In this document: positions 16,868-26,495 of the stretch, piece by piece
Layout of the letters: every line of letters begins with the position of its first letter
How positions within the stretch are numbered: the first letter of the stretch is position 1
Assembly: GCA_001275005.1 (NCBI GenBank)
Contig: JWZX01001413.1
Coordinates: 1-26,495 of the forward strand
Direction of reading: 5' to 3'
DNA from: Chrysochromulina tobinii
Taxonomy: Eukaryota; Haptophyta; Prymnesiales; Chrysochromulinaceae
Length of the DNA stretch: 26,495 nt
Translations under genes and position numbers: made by a program
The notes under the pieces: generated by a model
The model's input: only the letters and a program-made list of their open reading frames with translations
Told to the model about the DNA's origin: nothing
Database searches by the model: none

Positions 16868-18868
16868 TTACCTGGCGAGGCTGCCGTAGCCGAGGCTGCT
16901 GCTGCCCAACCCGCTGCTGCTCCCGAAACCGCCGCTTGCTTTCGAGACGAGCGTGCATGCAAACGGGAGTGGCTCTGCCTCGGCTGCCTTGAAGTCGGCG
17001 TCCTCGGCGGGCTGCAGCGAGTGCGCTGCCACGTGCAGCTCGATCTCGCCATCGTCGTACTGCACATTGAAGGTGCCCTCGGAGTGGTTGACTGAGCAGA
17101 TGCGGCCCAGGCACCAGGTGCCGCACGACTGCCAGTTGGCGCGCACTCGCTCGCCATGCACGTAGTCTTGCTTGATGTGGCCCGTCGACATGGGCTGCAC
17201 GCGCGAGGGGGGCACGTGCTTCTCAAGATGGCCGTTCTCGTACTTGATCGTCTGCGGGCACGAAAGGGTAGGTTGAGGGGGAAGGGGGAGGAAAAGGGAG
17301 GGTGCGATGGGTCAGCGGTGGGCGGCGCATGCGTGCGCAGAGCGCCGAGTGAGCCTGAGCCAAGCGTGTGGAGAGGTGGCAGCGGAAGGGGGAGGGGAGG
17401 CAGGCGCGAGTGGCGTGTGGGGAAGCTCGCTCACGAAGACGCGAAATTTGGTGTCGATCGCGATGATGCGCCCCGTGTACCAGGAGCCGTGCCCCTTGAG
17501 GTCAGCTTTGACCACGTCGCCCACCCCGAATGCATGGAAAGCGTCGGTGAGCTCGATGCTCACGGGGTGGACGCGTTGCCGCGGCACGTGGCTCTCGAAG
17601 TCTCCGTCGTCGTACAGGATATCGAGGGTCTCATCCTCGTGGTTGATGGCGAGCACTTCCCCCGGGTACATAACGCCCCGTCCAGCCCAATTCGCACGCA
17701 CAAAGTCGCCAATCTCAAAGGTCGTGAGCGGCGCAAGCACCGAGGTCGGCGGTGCGTGCGTGAGCGAGATGGGCGTCAGGAACGGCCCAGGCAGCACGCC
17801 GTCCTTGGCGCGCTCCCAAGGCATCTCGAGAGGGGGCGTCCCGGCATTCGAGCGCAAACAGAAGAAGCACTTCGGCGCGGCAGCGCCAGTCGCCTCCTTG
17901 GCGGGTGGGCCAGGGGCGGGCTGCGCGAAGCTCTCGGCAATGTACCAGAAGCGCCCGCCCGAAACGGAGCGGCGGAGCAGGCTGTACTGCACGCCGCCCG
18001 CCCCCTTGTACGTATACTTGGGCACACCGTCGCTCTCACCACTTTGGGTGTACACGCCGTTGACCGCCTTCAGGGCGGCCCCCGATACCAAGTAGGCTGA
18101 GCCTGAGAAATTTCGGCGTTTCAGCTGCGCGATTGACGCCGACGCCGAGGCGGTGGGTGCGGCGACGTCGCGCCCGCTCTCGCTGCTGCTTGCACCAGAT
18201 GCGCCCATCGCATCCGCCCCTGAACTGGTGAGATGTGACGACGCTGCAGTGCCGCCGCCGCTGCCCATCGAGCTCATGCACTGCCGCAGCTTGATGCGGT
18301 CGACGAGCGCATTGTAAAAGTCCACAAAGTCGCTGTACGTGACCTTGGTCTGGGGGCGATGTGCGAGGAGACGCGCGGAAGTGAGCGGAAGGCACACACG
18401 GGCGCGGCCATGCCTGGGGGCTCAAAGGCTGTGGGCACGAGCGCTCCGCAGCAGCGCGCACCAAGCGGCGATAGCGCGTCATCTGCAATACAAACTCCTC
18501 GACGTCGCCGTCATAGTTGAGCGATTGAGAGAGCAGCATCGACGTGAGCATTGAGCTCAACTGCGAGGTCCCACACGGGGGAGGGAGCGTGGTGCCACTC
18601 AGCACGTTGCGCGCGCGTGGGTGAGCAGCGCCAGCGACGCGCACGGGCCGAGGGACGGACGGGAATGGCCAGGCGCCCGTGTCTGGCGGTGCTCCCAGGC
18701 CGTAAGCCCAGAGCCCCGCAGAAATTCGGGCTTGGCAGCAGCTCTGCCCACCTGCTCCACAGCCACAAGGCCGTCAGCGTCCGAGTCGAGCAGCATGAAA
18801 ATCGTGCGGGCCGTGGAGGCCCGCTCCTCGAGCGCTCTCAAGAGGTCCTCGACATTCGATGACGCCAT
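16868..18868 (-). CDS. EF-hand-like, VNGVY-module and triple Tudor-like repeat protein, four exons
   Basis: Predicted exons 18752-18868, 18462-18560, 17435-18349 and 16868-17251 (504 residues), all joined in phase 0 at GT-AG sites. Residues 24-43 form an EF-hand-like loop (DSDADGLVAVEQ), with Gln instead of Glu at position 12. Residues about 157-212 hold a module with VNGVY, then Y-x-Y, YSLLRR and RFWYIAE. Three Tudor/agenet-like repeats follow at about 283-335, 346-398 and 407-459, each with a (V/I)GDxV(R/K)A start, a W or Y, a GxI/V centre, YDDGD/E or YENG, and HV. The third exon junction falls inside repeat 2 and restores its pattern (FRVF-TIKYENG), which supports that intron strongly. Such repeats often bind methylated Lys/Arg, so a chromatin or RNP reader is possible. 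The first two introns are less certain. The C-tail is Gly/Ser-rich. Confidence 0.75.
17252..17434 (-). other. Ordinary intron in the Tudor-repeat gene
   Basis: A 183-nt intron, donor TTC|GTGAGC, acceptor CCCGCAG|ACG. It restores the second Tudor-like repeat. It is Ser/Pro-codon-like and purine-rich in sequence and has no decamer units or flanking duplication. Confidence 0.82.
18350..18461 (-). other. Ordinary intron in the Tudor-repeat gene
   Basis: A 112-nt intron, donor CGCTTG|GTGCGC, acceptor GCCCCCAG|ACC. It joins MTRYRRL to TKVTYSDFVDF. No decamer repeat. The acceptor is convincing; the exact donor is less so. Confidence 0.6.
18561..18751 (-). other. Ordinary intron in the Tudor-repeat gene
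   Basis: A 191-nt intron, donor GAGCAG|GTGGGC, acceptor ACCTCGCAG|TTG. It joins DGLVAVEQ to LSSMLTSM, extending the EF-hand-like helix. No decamer repeat. Confidence 0.6.
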
Positions 18869-19280
18869 ATGACGTCCGGGACGCACGCGCAGCGCCCGCC
18901 CTGCACGCCCGCCCAGGCAGGCTGGTTGGCTGTCTTGGCTGCTCGCGAAGGGGAAATTCCCAACTTCTACAAAGCTAATCCGTTTCGACGAAACCTCCAA
19001 CACGCGCCTATCATGAAGAGGCACGCTCCCTTGCAACCCCTCCACGGAAGGAACACACGACTTCACACTCCGCGACCGCGTCGACACACTTCACACCGTG
19101 GCATCGCAAGTCAATTCAAATCTATACAGAAACAACAGAATGCGCCTTCTGTGTCGAATGCGCTCCGGACTCCAGTGTGACTCGACTTGACACGACTTGA
19201 CTTGTCTTAGCAGTCGCAGCCAGTCACGACCCTCATACAGCGGGACTCCATCACCCGAGCTGAGCTCCGACAGATCGATC
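18869..19280. promoter_or_regulatory. Shared divergent promoter region
   Basis: 412 bp between the divergent Tudor-repeat gene (minus) and the Ca2+ pump (plus). It must contain both promoters. It holds a 33-bp element (19107-19139) that recurs at 26438-26470, and GACTTGAC-type repeats (about 19181-19205). No TATA box is clear. Confidence 0.55.
19107..19139. repeat. Dispersed 33-bp upstream element, copy 1
   Basis: It shares 29 of 33 bases with 26438-26470, including CAAGTCAA at the start and AAACAACAGA at the end. It lies 239 bp upstream of the Tudor-repeat gene ATG; copy 2 lies 307 bp upstream of the kinase-PH ATG, in the same orientation relative to the gene. Confidence 0.65.
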
Positions 19281-22200
19281 ATGCTCCGCACGGGTGTCTT
19301 GCTGCTCCTTAGCTGCACGGCGATAACGGCGGAGCTGTCGCCGACGTCAACCCCATCCTCGCACGTGCACGCGTCGCCGCGCGAGCGACGCTTTCGGCCG
19401 CTTCCGGCGCTGCACCAACTGCGTGGCGGCACGGCCGCTGTGACGAACGCGCCTCCTGGTGCGGCGCCGGGCGAGCTGACGACCGCGCCGCTCCCCGCGC
19501 ACGCGTGCGAGGTGGAGGCATACCTTCTGCGTGTGGGCGTCTCGCCCGACGTTGGCCTGAGCGAGGCGAGCGCCAAAGAGCTCCTTGCAATCCATGGGCC
19601 GAACAAGCTCCAGGTCGACTTGGGCGAGCCGCTCTGGAAGCTCTTCGTCGCGCAGTTCGACGACCGGCTGGTGCAGATCCTGCTGGGGGTGGCGGTGCTC
19701 TCTTACACGCTCGCGCGCCTCGAGGGTGAGGCCAACGGCTGGGTCGAGCCCGTCGTCATCCTGGGCATCCTCCTGCTCAACGCTGCCATAGGCACCTGGC
19801 AAGAGGCCTCGGCCGCCTCAGCGCTCGATGCGCTGCAGAAACTACAGCCGGAGCGCGCGCGCTGCCTGCGCGAGGGCAAGTGGCAGCATGACTTTGCGGC
19901 CGCCGCGCTAGTGCCGGGCGACATCATCGAGCTGCGAGTGGGCGACCGCGTGCCCGCCGACGCGCGTCTGCTCTCGCTCTCTACCACGACCCTCTCGGCC
20001 GACGAGGGCTCCCTCACAGGAGAGTCGATGACGGTGAGCAAGACGCTGGCCGCGGTGCCCGCGGACGCACGCATCCAGGATAAGGCCAACCTGCTCTTCG
20101 CGGGCACCGTCATCACCAACGGGCGCGGACTTGCCGTCGTCACTGCCACGGGCGGCGCGACTGAAATGGGCAAGATCCAACAAGGCGTCCAGGCGGCCAA
20201 GGGCGACGAGGAGCGCACACCTCTCGCACAGAAGCTCGATGCCTTCGGCGAGAAGCTGACGCTCGCCATCAGCGGCATCTGTGTCGCCGTGTGGGCCATC
20301 AACTTCCGCAATTTTTGGCAGCCTGCCTTCGGTTCGCCCTGGCGCGGCGCGCTGTACTACCTTAAGGTCGCCGTGGCCCTCGGGGTGGCTGCGATCCCCG
20401 AGGGCTTACCGGCGGTGATCACGCTGTGCCTCTCGCTCGGCACCCGTCGAATGGCAGCGCGCCGCGTCATCGTGCGCAAGCTCCCATCCGTCGAGACCCT
20501 CGGCTGCACCACCGTCATCTGCACCGACAAGACCGGTACTCTCACGACCAACCAGATGACGGTGACCAGCCTGGTGACCGTGCAGAGCGACGGCGTCCAG
20601 CAGCGCGTGCGCGAGTATGAAGTCGAGGGGGTCTCGTACTCGCCAGCCGGCGCCGTTCTCGGCCTGCAGCCGAGCACCATCCTCGGCAGTGGCTTCGCTG
20701 ACCTCGCCGCCGTGTGCACGTTGTGCAACGACGCCGAGATCGGGTACACCGATGGCCAGTTTACGCGCGTGGGCGAGCCGACCGAGGCAGCGCTCAAGGT
20801 ACTCGTCGAAAAGATTGGCCTGCCGAACACGCCGAGCCCGACGACCGTCGAGGCGTCCGCGAGCCACTACTCCTCCCTCCGTGCATCCGAGTGGACGCGC
20901 GTCGCAACCCTCGAGTTCTCACGCGAGCGCAAGTCGATGTCGGTGCTCTGCAGGCACCGTCGCACCAACCTGAACAGTCTCTTTGTTAAAGGTGCACCAG
21001 AGGGGCTGCTCCCTCGGTGCGACTTTGTGCGCCTCGTCGACGGCACGACGGTGCGCATGACCGACGAGTGGCGTCGCAAATTGCAGACCCAATTCGACGA
21101 GATGGCGCGCCGCCCGCTGCGCTGCCTGGTGCTTGCCGTCAAGGACGACGAGCTTGGCGAGCTCGGCGAGATCTCCGCACCGGGCGTCATGCCGGCGCGC
21201 GCGGCGCCGCTGCTGGCGGACGCGTCGGGCTTCGCGAACCTCGAGAGCGGGCTCACCTTCGTCGGCATGGTGGGCATCAAGGACCCGGCGCGCCCCGAGG
21301 TGGCCGACGCCATCCGAACGTGCGGCCTAGCGGGCGTGCGCGTCGTGATGATCACTGGAGACTCGGCACAGACCGCCACGGCCATCGCACGCGACGTGCA
21401 CATCTTTGGTCAGGACGAGGCGCCCGAAGGGCGCGTCTTCGTGGGCGGCGAGTTCTTCGATCTGCCGCAATCTCAGCAGGACAAGCTGCTCACGAGCTCC
21501 AATCTCGTCTTCTGCCGCGCCGAGCCGCAGGACAAGCAGCGGCTGCTCAAGCAGTTGCAGGTGCTGGGGGAGGTCGCGGCGATGACGGGCGACGGCGTCA
21601 ACGACGCCCCCGCCCTGCAGCAGGCGTCCATCGGCGTCGCGATGGGCATCGCGGGCACCGAGGTGTCCAAGCAGGCGGCCGACATGGTGCTCGCCGACGA
21701 CAACTTTGCAACCATCGTGGCGGCGATCGAGGAGGGTCGCTCGATTTACGCGAACATGAAGGCCTTCATCAACTTTTTGATCACGTGCAACATCGGCGAG
21801 GTGATGGCCGTCTTCCTGTCGACGCTGCTCGGGCTGCCAGAGGTGCTTGGCCCGCTCCACTTGCTCTGGGTCAACCTGGTCACCGACGGTCCGCCCGCGA
21901 CGGCGCTCGGCTTCAACCCGCCCGATCCGAACAATATGCGCCGCCCGCCACGTGGCCGAAACGACCCGCTGATCAGCCGTTTCACCGTGCTGCGCTATGC
22001 GCTCTGTGGCACGTACGTGGGCGCCGCGACGGTGGGCGCCTTCATGTACAAGTACCGCCAGATGGGAGTGCCCTTGGCCAAGCTGCGCAGCTGGACGCAA
22101 TGCACCCAGTGGGAGGGCGCCGACGTGGGTCTGGCCGCTGTTGGCGAGGTCGCAGCAGTCGCGTGCGATGCCTTCGACGCGCACAAGGGCAAGTTGCTCC

Positions 22201-22499
22201 CCTCGAGCGTCGCTCTCTCGACGCTTGTCGCGATGGAGATGCTTCGCGCCCTGTGCTCGGTTTCGGACACGCAGTCACTGCTCCAAAAGCCCTTTTGGGC
22301 CAACCGCTGGCTGCTGGGCGGCGTCACGATGCCGGTGCTCCTGCATCTGGGCGTGCTGTACACGAAGCCACTCGCGAGGATCTTCCAGATGGCGCCGCTG
22401 AGCAAGGCAGACTGGCTCACGGTCGCGGCCTTCGCCGGCCCGCTTGTGCTGCTCGAGGAGCTGCTGAAGCTCGTTGCGCGCGTCATGAACATCACATAG
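19281..22499 (+). CDS. SERCA-type (P-IIA) Ca2+-transporting ATPase with N-terminal signal peptide
   Basis: A single exon of 1,072 residues that pumps Ca2+ out of the cytosol using ATP. Motifs are intact: TGES (246-249, actuator), CTDKTGTLT with phosphorylated Asp 416, KGAPEG, ITGDS, and [10 protein letters not shown] hinge. Both SERCA Ca2+ sites appear present: VAAIPEGLP (M4), CNIGEV (M5), [12 protein letters not shown] (M6) and [13 protein letters not shown] (M8), so two Ca2+ per cycle is likely. Unusually for SERCA, it begins with a cleavable-looking signal peptide ([17 protein letters not shown]) followed by a Ser/Pro/Arg-rich stretch and LRGG (47-50). That resembles bipartite plastid targeting in secondary-plastid algae, so the pump may sit in a plastid-related or other endomembrane. 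The C-terminus (VMNIT) has no KDEL or di-lysine signal. I chose ATG 19281 as the first ATG giving the signal peptide. Confidence 0.92.
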   Translation: MLRTGVLLLLSCTAITAELSPTSTPSSHVHASPRERRFRPLPALHQLRGGTAAVTNAPPGAAPGELTTAPLPAHACEVEAYLLRVGVSPDVGLSEASAKELLAIHGPNKLQVDLGEPLWKLFVAQFDDRLVQILLGVAVLSYTLARLEGEANGWVEPVVILGILLLNAAIGTWQEASAASALDALQKLQPERARCLREGKWQHDFAAAALVPGDIIELRVGDRVPADARLLSLSTTTLSADEGSLTGESMTVSKTLAAVPADARIQDKANLLFAGTVITNGRGLAVVTATGGATEMGKIQQGVQAAKGDEERTPLAQKLDAFGEKLTLAISGICVAVWAINFRNFWQPAFGSPWRGALYYLKVAVALGVAAIPEGLPAVITLCLSLGTRRMAARRVIVRKLPSVETLGCTTVICTDKTGTLTTNQMTVTSLVTVQSDGVQQRVREYEVEGVSYSPAGAVLGLQPSTILGSGFADLAAVCTLCNDAEIGYTDGQFTRVGEPTEAALKVLVEKIGLPNTPSPTTVEASASHYSSLRASEWTRVATLEFSRERKSMSVLCRHRRTNLNSLFVKGAPEGLLPRCDFVRLVDGTTVRMTDEWRRKLQTQFDEMARRPLRCLVLAVKDDELGELGEISAPGVMPARAAPLLADASGFANLESGLTFVGMVGIKDPARPEVADAIRTCGLAGVRVVMITGDSAQTATAIARDVHIFGQDEAPEGRVFVGGEFFDLPQSQQDKLLTSSNLVFCRAEPQDKQRLLKQLQVLGEVAAMTGDGVNDAPALQQASIGVAMGIAGTEVSKQAADMVLADDNFATIVAAIEEGRSIYANMKAFINFLITCNIGEVMAVFLSTLLGLPEVLGPLHLLWVNLVTDGPPATALGFNPPDPNNMRRPPRGRNDPLISRFTVLRYALCGTYVGAATVGAFMYKYRQMGVPLAKLRSWTQCTQWEGADVGLAAVGEVAAVACDAFDAHKGKLLPSSVALSTLVAMEMLRALCSVSDTQSLLQKPFWANRWLLGGVTMPVLLHLGVLYTKPLARIFQMAPLSKADWLTVAAFAGPLVLLEELLKLVARVMNIT

Positions 22500-23172
22500 C
22501 GTGCAGGGGCCACATGCGAGCGAGCGCGCGAAGGAGCGGCGAGGCGGGCGCACAGCAGATCCGCGCGGAATGAATGAATGGCGAGCAGTTGAATGTTGCA
22601 CGTGATCGTGAGGCGCAAACCGCAGCACGATTATGGGCGAGGGGGGCGGTGGGCGGGGGACGGTCGAGAGGATGGAGAAAAAACCTTGCCTAACAGGAAC
22701 GGTTGAATCGTTGAAATCGGATAAATGTTTATTTTGTTGCCACTTTCACGGAACGCGAAGGATCGCGACCGGGACGCTCGACGTCGCCCCTAGCCCCTAC
22801 GTCGCCCCACCCGCGTCGGGCGGCAGGCCGCACAGCCACAGGCAGGCCGCCGGGGCGCGCGCCGAAAGCTCGCCTCGACCGGTTACCGGTAACGATCTTA
22901 GAAGTAGATCTCGTTCAAACGAACATCGATTGCAGGCCGCCACGTCGACGGCCGCCGCGCCATCGGCGGCGGCCACGTCGGCGGCAGCCAGATTTATTAC
23001 ATCTCAGCGCGCTCTCGAGCTGTGAGGCTGAGCAGACGCCCGGCGTCGCATCCCACATGCCCGCCAAGGACGCACGTGGATCGACGAGAGCGTGCGCAGT
23101 GCCCGCTCACATGACGGAGACGGTCGCCGCAGGCGCTTGGGCTATCCACCCATAGGCGCACGGCGTGCCCGC
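22500..23172. other. Convergent 3' region of the Ca2+ pump and kinase-PH genes
   Basis: About 670 bp. It holds a second, diverged copy of the kinase-PH C-terminus (23107-23160), minus-strand AATAAA signals at 22993-22998 and near 22727, a perfect palindrome GTTACCGGTAAC (22882-22893) and GCC/ACGTCG-rich repeats near 22940-22990. A plus-strand frame of 130 codons (22633-23025) has no domain and is probably chance. Confidence 0.5.
23107..23160 (-). pseudogene. Second, diverged copy of the kinase-PH C-terminal segment
   Basis: Exactly 66 bp downstream in the gene direction of the real C-terminus (23173-23226), with no gaps over 18 codons. It encodes YGWIAQAPAATVSVM then TGA, against YGPIGHAPAANLSVM then TGA. 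Ten of 17 residues are identical and most differences in those codons are silent. The 14 nt GTGCCCGCTCACAT around and after the stop are identical. It is either an alternative terminal exon or a relic of tandem duplication. Confidence 0.55.
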
Positions 23173-26131
23173 TCACATTACGGACAGGTTTGCTGCTGGT
23201 GCATGTCCAATCGGCCCATAAGGGTTCGCCACGGCAGGCCCTTGCCCGTTACGCGCCGCATGCTGATGATGCATGGACTGCTGCATGGACTGCTGCTGCT
23301 GTGGGGAGGAGTGCTGCAGCGCCATCCACTCGCTCGAGATAGCGGCCACCCACAGCGCCAGCGCCTGCGCCGACGGCGCACGCAAGCGGTACGAGCGGTG
23401 CTTGCACACGACCTCGAACTCATATTTGAGCTTCGAATACATGCGCACACACGTGACGGTCGCGAGGGGGATGCGCTTCTCGTCCTTATCAATGACGGGG
23501 GGAATCTCGTCCGTGTCGAGCGAAGGCCGCTTGGTGCGGTAGCACAGGGCATCGTCGACGAGGTAGAAGAAGCGGCAACGGTAAATGAACGGCATCCAGG
23601 AACGGCTTCGCTTCCACAGGAAGCCTACAAGGGGCATCTGCTGCTGCTGCTGCTGCAAGTGCTGCTGCTGTAAGTGCTGCTGCTGGTAGGGCGGCGCCTG
23701 CGCCGGCGGCTGCGCGAGTGCCGCGAGGACCTCGCACCGGTATGGCGTCAGCTGTGAAGTCAGCTGTCCTTGGGGGTGCTGTGAGTAGGCGTATTGCGCT
23801 GGCACTAGAGGAGGCGGCAGCGGCAGCGGCGGAGCCAGCCCGTTGATCATCCTTAATGGCGGCGCCATCGGCGACCTGTCGGCGGCCGATGGCGCCCACG
23901 ATGGCGCCCACGCCTCCGCAGCCCGTGGGCCCCTGGTAGGCGAGGGGCCGCCATCGAGATCGGAGGGAGGTCGACTCTCCGCGCGCTCTTCCTCCGTCAC
24001 CATCCATCTGTAGGCCTGGTGCATTTGATGCGGCCCGTCGCTGTCGGTGCTGGGGGCACTCGCGCGACAGGGATGGGCTTCCTTATTAGGAACGCCTGGC
24101 AGCCGCTGCAATCGTGCCTCCTCGCGGCTCAGCGAGTGCCCAAGCTGCTCGCGCGTGCCGTTCTCTTCCTTTGGCCCAGAGGCAGGGTCGAGTCGCCCAC
24201 CTTGCCGTGCACCGACCGGTATTTCGGGCAGCTGCTCCGCGGAGGTACTGGAGACCAGAGCGCCGTCGCGGGCGGACGCTCGGGCCCGTCCCTGTGAGCT
24301 CGCGGGCGAGCTCGTGGTGCGGGCGAGCTCGGACTGCTCCTCTGCCGCGTCCGTCCCGGAGAGCCGGGCGCTGCCCCGGGCGCTCCGGTAGCTTCCCCCT
24401 GCACGGGCGCTGCCCCGGGCGCTGCCGCCGGCCGCGCGGGTAGGGTAGAGGTCTTGGTCGGGGGGGGCAGTGCGACGGGTCCGTCTGAGCACGCCTCAGG
24501 ACGGGCCGCCCGATCTGGGGCTCGATCTGAGGCGAGCTCGTTGAGCTCGTTGGGGTGTGCTGTGAAGAACTGTGCTGTGAAGAACTGGCCGCCAAAGCCC
24601 CCGTTCTCTCACCCGAGTTGTGGCGCGAGCGATGGCCCATGGCGTCCTTGTCCGAGTGCTGCCGCGAGCCGCCGCTGCCGTATTGGCTGCTGCCGCCCTG
24701 CTCCTGTCGAGAGCCGCCCCGCGAGGATTCGCCCACGACGGCGCCCCGCGAGGATTCGCCCACGACGGCGCCCCGCGAGGATTCGCCCACGACGGCGCCC
24801 CGCGAGGATTCGCCCACGACGGCGCCCCGCGAGGATCCGCCCACGACGGCGCCCCGCGAGGATTCGCCCACGACGGCGCCCCGCGAGGATTCGCTACACC
24901 GGCGGTGCTCCGGCGCCGTGCCGGGCGCCGATGCGTGTGCGTAGTAGCCCTGCGGATCGGAATCGTAACCGTCGCTTGGGGACAGCAGCCCGCGGTGGCT
25001 GCTGCCCGAACGGATCGTCGTCACCGTCTGCACCTCGAGTTGACCGATGCGCTTCGGCGGCGCGCGAACGGAGTCCAAGGCCAGCAGCGCGGAGGCGCGC
25101 GCGGCGGCGGCGTCGCGGGCACCCTCGAGCCACGCGTGCCGACGAAGCTGCGAGGCCGTCGGGCGTGCGGCCGGGTCGCGCGTGAAGCACATGGTCACAA
25201 AGGAGAGCAGCGCGGGAGAGAGGTCCGACGGCAGCGGCGGGTGCTCGTCCTGCACGATGCGGTAGAGTGCCGTAATGGGCTTGAGCTCAAAATAGGGAGG
25301 CTCGCCTGTGAGCAGCTCCAGGATGGTACATCCGAGGGACCAGATATCCGAGGCGGTGGTGAAGGCCGACATCTGGATGATCTCGGGCGCCATCCAGTAC
25401 GGCGTGCCCACCACCGAATTCTTCGCCGTCGGGCGCGAGTCTTCCTTTTTGGCGACCCCAAAATCCGCAAGCTTGACCTGCCCGTCCTTGGTGATCAACA
25501 GGTTGGCACCCTTGATATCGCGATGGCACACGCCCTGCTCGTGCAGCCACTCGAGCCCGATGAGCACCTGGTGCACGTACACGCACACCAGGTGCTCGGG
25601 GAGGGCGCCAAAGTGCTTGACGAGCGTCGCGAGCGAGCCATTCTCCACGTACTCGAGCACCAGGTACAGGTGCTCCTCGGTGCGGATCGTCTCGAAGTAG
25701 CGCACAATCTGCGGGTGCTGTAAATTGTGCAGCAGGTCGATCTCCGATTGCACCGCCTCAAGGTGCCCGATGGGCATGTTGCACGCCGGGATCTGCTTGA
25801 TCGCCCGGAAGTCGCCCGTCTCCCGGTTGAGAGCACGGTAAACCTTGCCAGAGGAGCCACGTCCCAGCTCCTCCCCAAGCTGGTACTTGGAGTCGAGCAC
25901 GCACTGCTGTGGCGGCTTCGGACGCGCGCGAAGGTTCTTGAAGCTGGTCTGGCAGTGCTGGCCGTCCGAGCCATCCTGTGCGCGGGAGGAGGAGCCTGTT
26001 CTCGACAGAGGGTCTCCCGACGCGGAGCGAGAGCCGTTCAAGGGCTCGGCCCCGGTGGGCGCAACTCCTCCGGAGTCGGTCCGACCAGAGTCAAATCTGG
26101 ACGGATGGTGCGCCCTGGGTGCAAAGCTCAT
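23173..26131 (-). CDS. Cdc7/SepH/MAP3K-epsilon-like STE kinase with C-terminal PH domain, frame broken at a C8 run
   Basis: The kinase domain (residues about 83-335) has GRGSSGKV, AIKQ, CHRDIKGANLL, ADFGVAKK, VGTPYWMAPEI and SDIWSLGCTILELLTGEPPY. The ALYRIVQDEHPPLP region is typical of the MAP3K-epsilon / SepH / Cdc7 branch, which acts in septation and cell-division signalling. Then comes a nonamer repeat ESSRGAVVG (414-481, about seven copies), Ser-rich linker, Gln-rich tract and a PH domain (nt about 23323-23634; GFLWKR, RFFYLVDD, WVAAIS) that may bring the kinase to membranes. The frame shifts at eight Cs (24460-24467): the kinase frame runs on only into Arg/Pro-rich nonsense to 24086, while the PH frame is open from about 24492. 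A seven-C run would join them, so a homopolymer sequencing error is the simplest explanation. ATG 26131 is the first ATG. The two halves could be separate genes, but no ATG fits the second. Confidence 0.82.
24686..24892 (-). repeat. 27-bp in-frame tandem repeat in the kinase-PH linker
   Basis: Seven complete 27-bp units plus a partial one encode ESSRGAVVG; one unit begins with Gly instead of Glu. The period is a multiple of three, so copy number can change without a frame shift. The encoded linker is likely disordered with many potential Ser phosphosites. Confidence 0.92.
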
Positions 26132-26495
26132 CGCCGAGGAAGGCCACAGCGGCAAGCTCGTGCGTCCACGGCGGGCCGGACTGATGAGAAAACGCCGCAG
26201 CCCGTCGCAGCTAATATCGCTGCCCGTCGACGAAAAGTGGATCCATCCTTTACCAAAAGTGGAATCTTAACTTCAAAAGACAGTCTCGTAGCATTGCGTA
26301 CTCCAGCCACGAGGCCTCCTGTAGGATTCCTATTTAAAACGTGAGATGATCGCTATTGTTCAAGAGGCGATGGCGATTTCCAAGTGTGTATGGGGCTATG
26401 GGCTACATGTATGGGCCTTTCCAGAAGTGGTCTGTGTCAAGTCAAGTCAAGTCCATACATAAACAACAGACAACCATACGGAAGCCTATCGAATG
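26132..26495. promoter_or_regulatory. 5' flank of the kinase-PH gene
   Basis: 364 bp to the window end, expected to hold the promoter. It contains copy 2 of the 33-bp dispersed element (26438-26470), including three CAAGT repeats. Nothing else is recognisable. Confidence 0.45.
26438..26470. repeat. Dispersed 33-bp upstream element, copy 2
   Basis: See copy 1 at 19107-19139; 29 of 33 bases match. Both copies are followed within about 30 bp by TCGAATG, which suggests the shared unit is longer, but this copy is cut by the window end. Confidence 0.65.

Noticed and set aside
21017-22573. Plus-strand open frame of about 518 codons overlapping the Ca2+ pump
   Set aside because: Gly/Arg-rich alternate frame of the pump; the pump frame carries all conserved motifs.
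22633-23025. Plus-strand 130-codon frame after the Ca2+ pump
   Set aside because: Low-complexity Ala/Ser tail, no domain, covers palindromes and repeats; probably chance.
24686-24892. CRISPR-like array
   Set aside because: Direct 27-bp tandem units without spacers, in frame in a eukaryotic coding exon.
24620-25723. Plus-strand frame with regular HDGAPRGFA repeats
   Set aside because: Antisense of the 27-bp repeat and kinase domain; the minus strand has the real kinase motifs.
1-26495. tRNA, rRNA or transposase genes
   Set aside because: I saw no cloverleaf with A/B boxes, no rRNA-like segments and no transposase or reverse transcriptase motifs; a tRNA scan would be decisive and was not possible.

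Overview
This is a GC-rich nuclear window from a eukaryote, most likely a marine microalga with a secondary plastid (a haptophyte would fit; this is inference and I cannot name a species). It is eukaryotic because genes carry GT-AG introns, ATGs sit in Kozak-like contexts, and the gene set is eukaryotic: AGC and STE kinases, RGS, GRAM and PH domains, an ABCC transporter, COX20 and a SERCA-type pump. A secondary-plastid alga is suggested by the Ca-ATPase, whose N-terminus is a signal peptide followed by a Ser/Pro/Arg-rich stretch and an LRGG motif.

Layout. Minus strand, 388-3438: a GRK-like kinase with the order CNBD-GRAM-CNBD-RGS-AGC kinase and an acylation-type N-terminus. Minus, 3930-7883: a 1,317-residue protein with a SAM-like start, polyproline, six FTPR motifs, a histone-H1-like basic stretch and about eight diverged repeats. 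Minus, 8198-13811: a five-exon ABCC/MRP transporter. 13812-15945: a long intergenic stretch with an ACGT-rich cluster. Minus, 15946-16341: COX20. Minus, 16868-18868: a four-exon protein with an EF-hand-like start, a VNGVY module and three Tudor-like repeats. Divergent from it on plus, 19281-22499: a complete SERCA-type Ca2+ pump. Converging on that from minus, 23173-26131: a Cdc7/SepH/MAP3K-epsilon-like kinase joined to a PH domain, with a one-base frame break in a C8 run.

The most unusual feature is the introns. Five introns in two unrelated genes (one in the GRK-like gene, four in the ABCC gene) are built from the same diverged 10-bp repeat, in sense CTGATGACCT / CTGATTGCCA. Each unit carries a branch-point-like CTGAT and a TGA stop. 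Three of the ABCC introns are bounded by 23-34 bp direct duplications of exon sequence that contain the splice junction, and in the two cleanest cases all differences after the junction are synonymous. A short copy in the opposite orientation lies inside an ABCC exon. This looks like intron birth by tandem duplication of a junction segment plus a decamer minisatellite, or by a short introner-like element. The three introns of the Tudor-repeat gene lack the decamer.

Functionally the genes point to signalling (two kinases), membrane transport (ABCC, Ca2+ pump), chromatin or scaffold proteins, and cytochrome oxidase assembly. There is no operon logic. No tRNA, rRNA, CRISPR array or transposase gene was seen.
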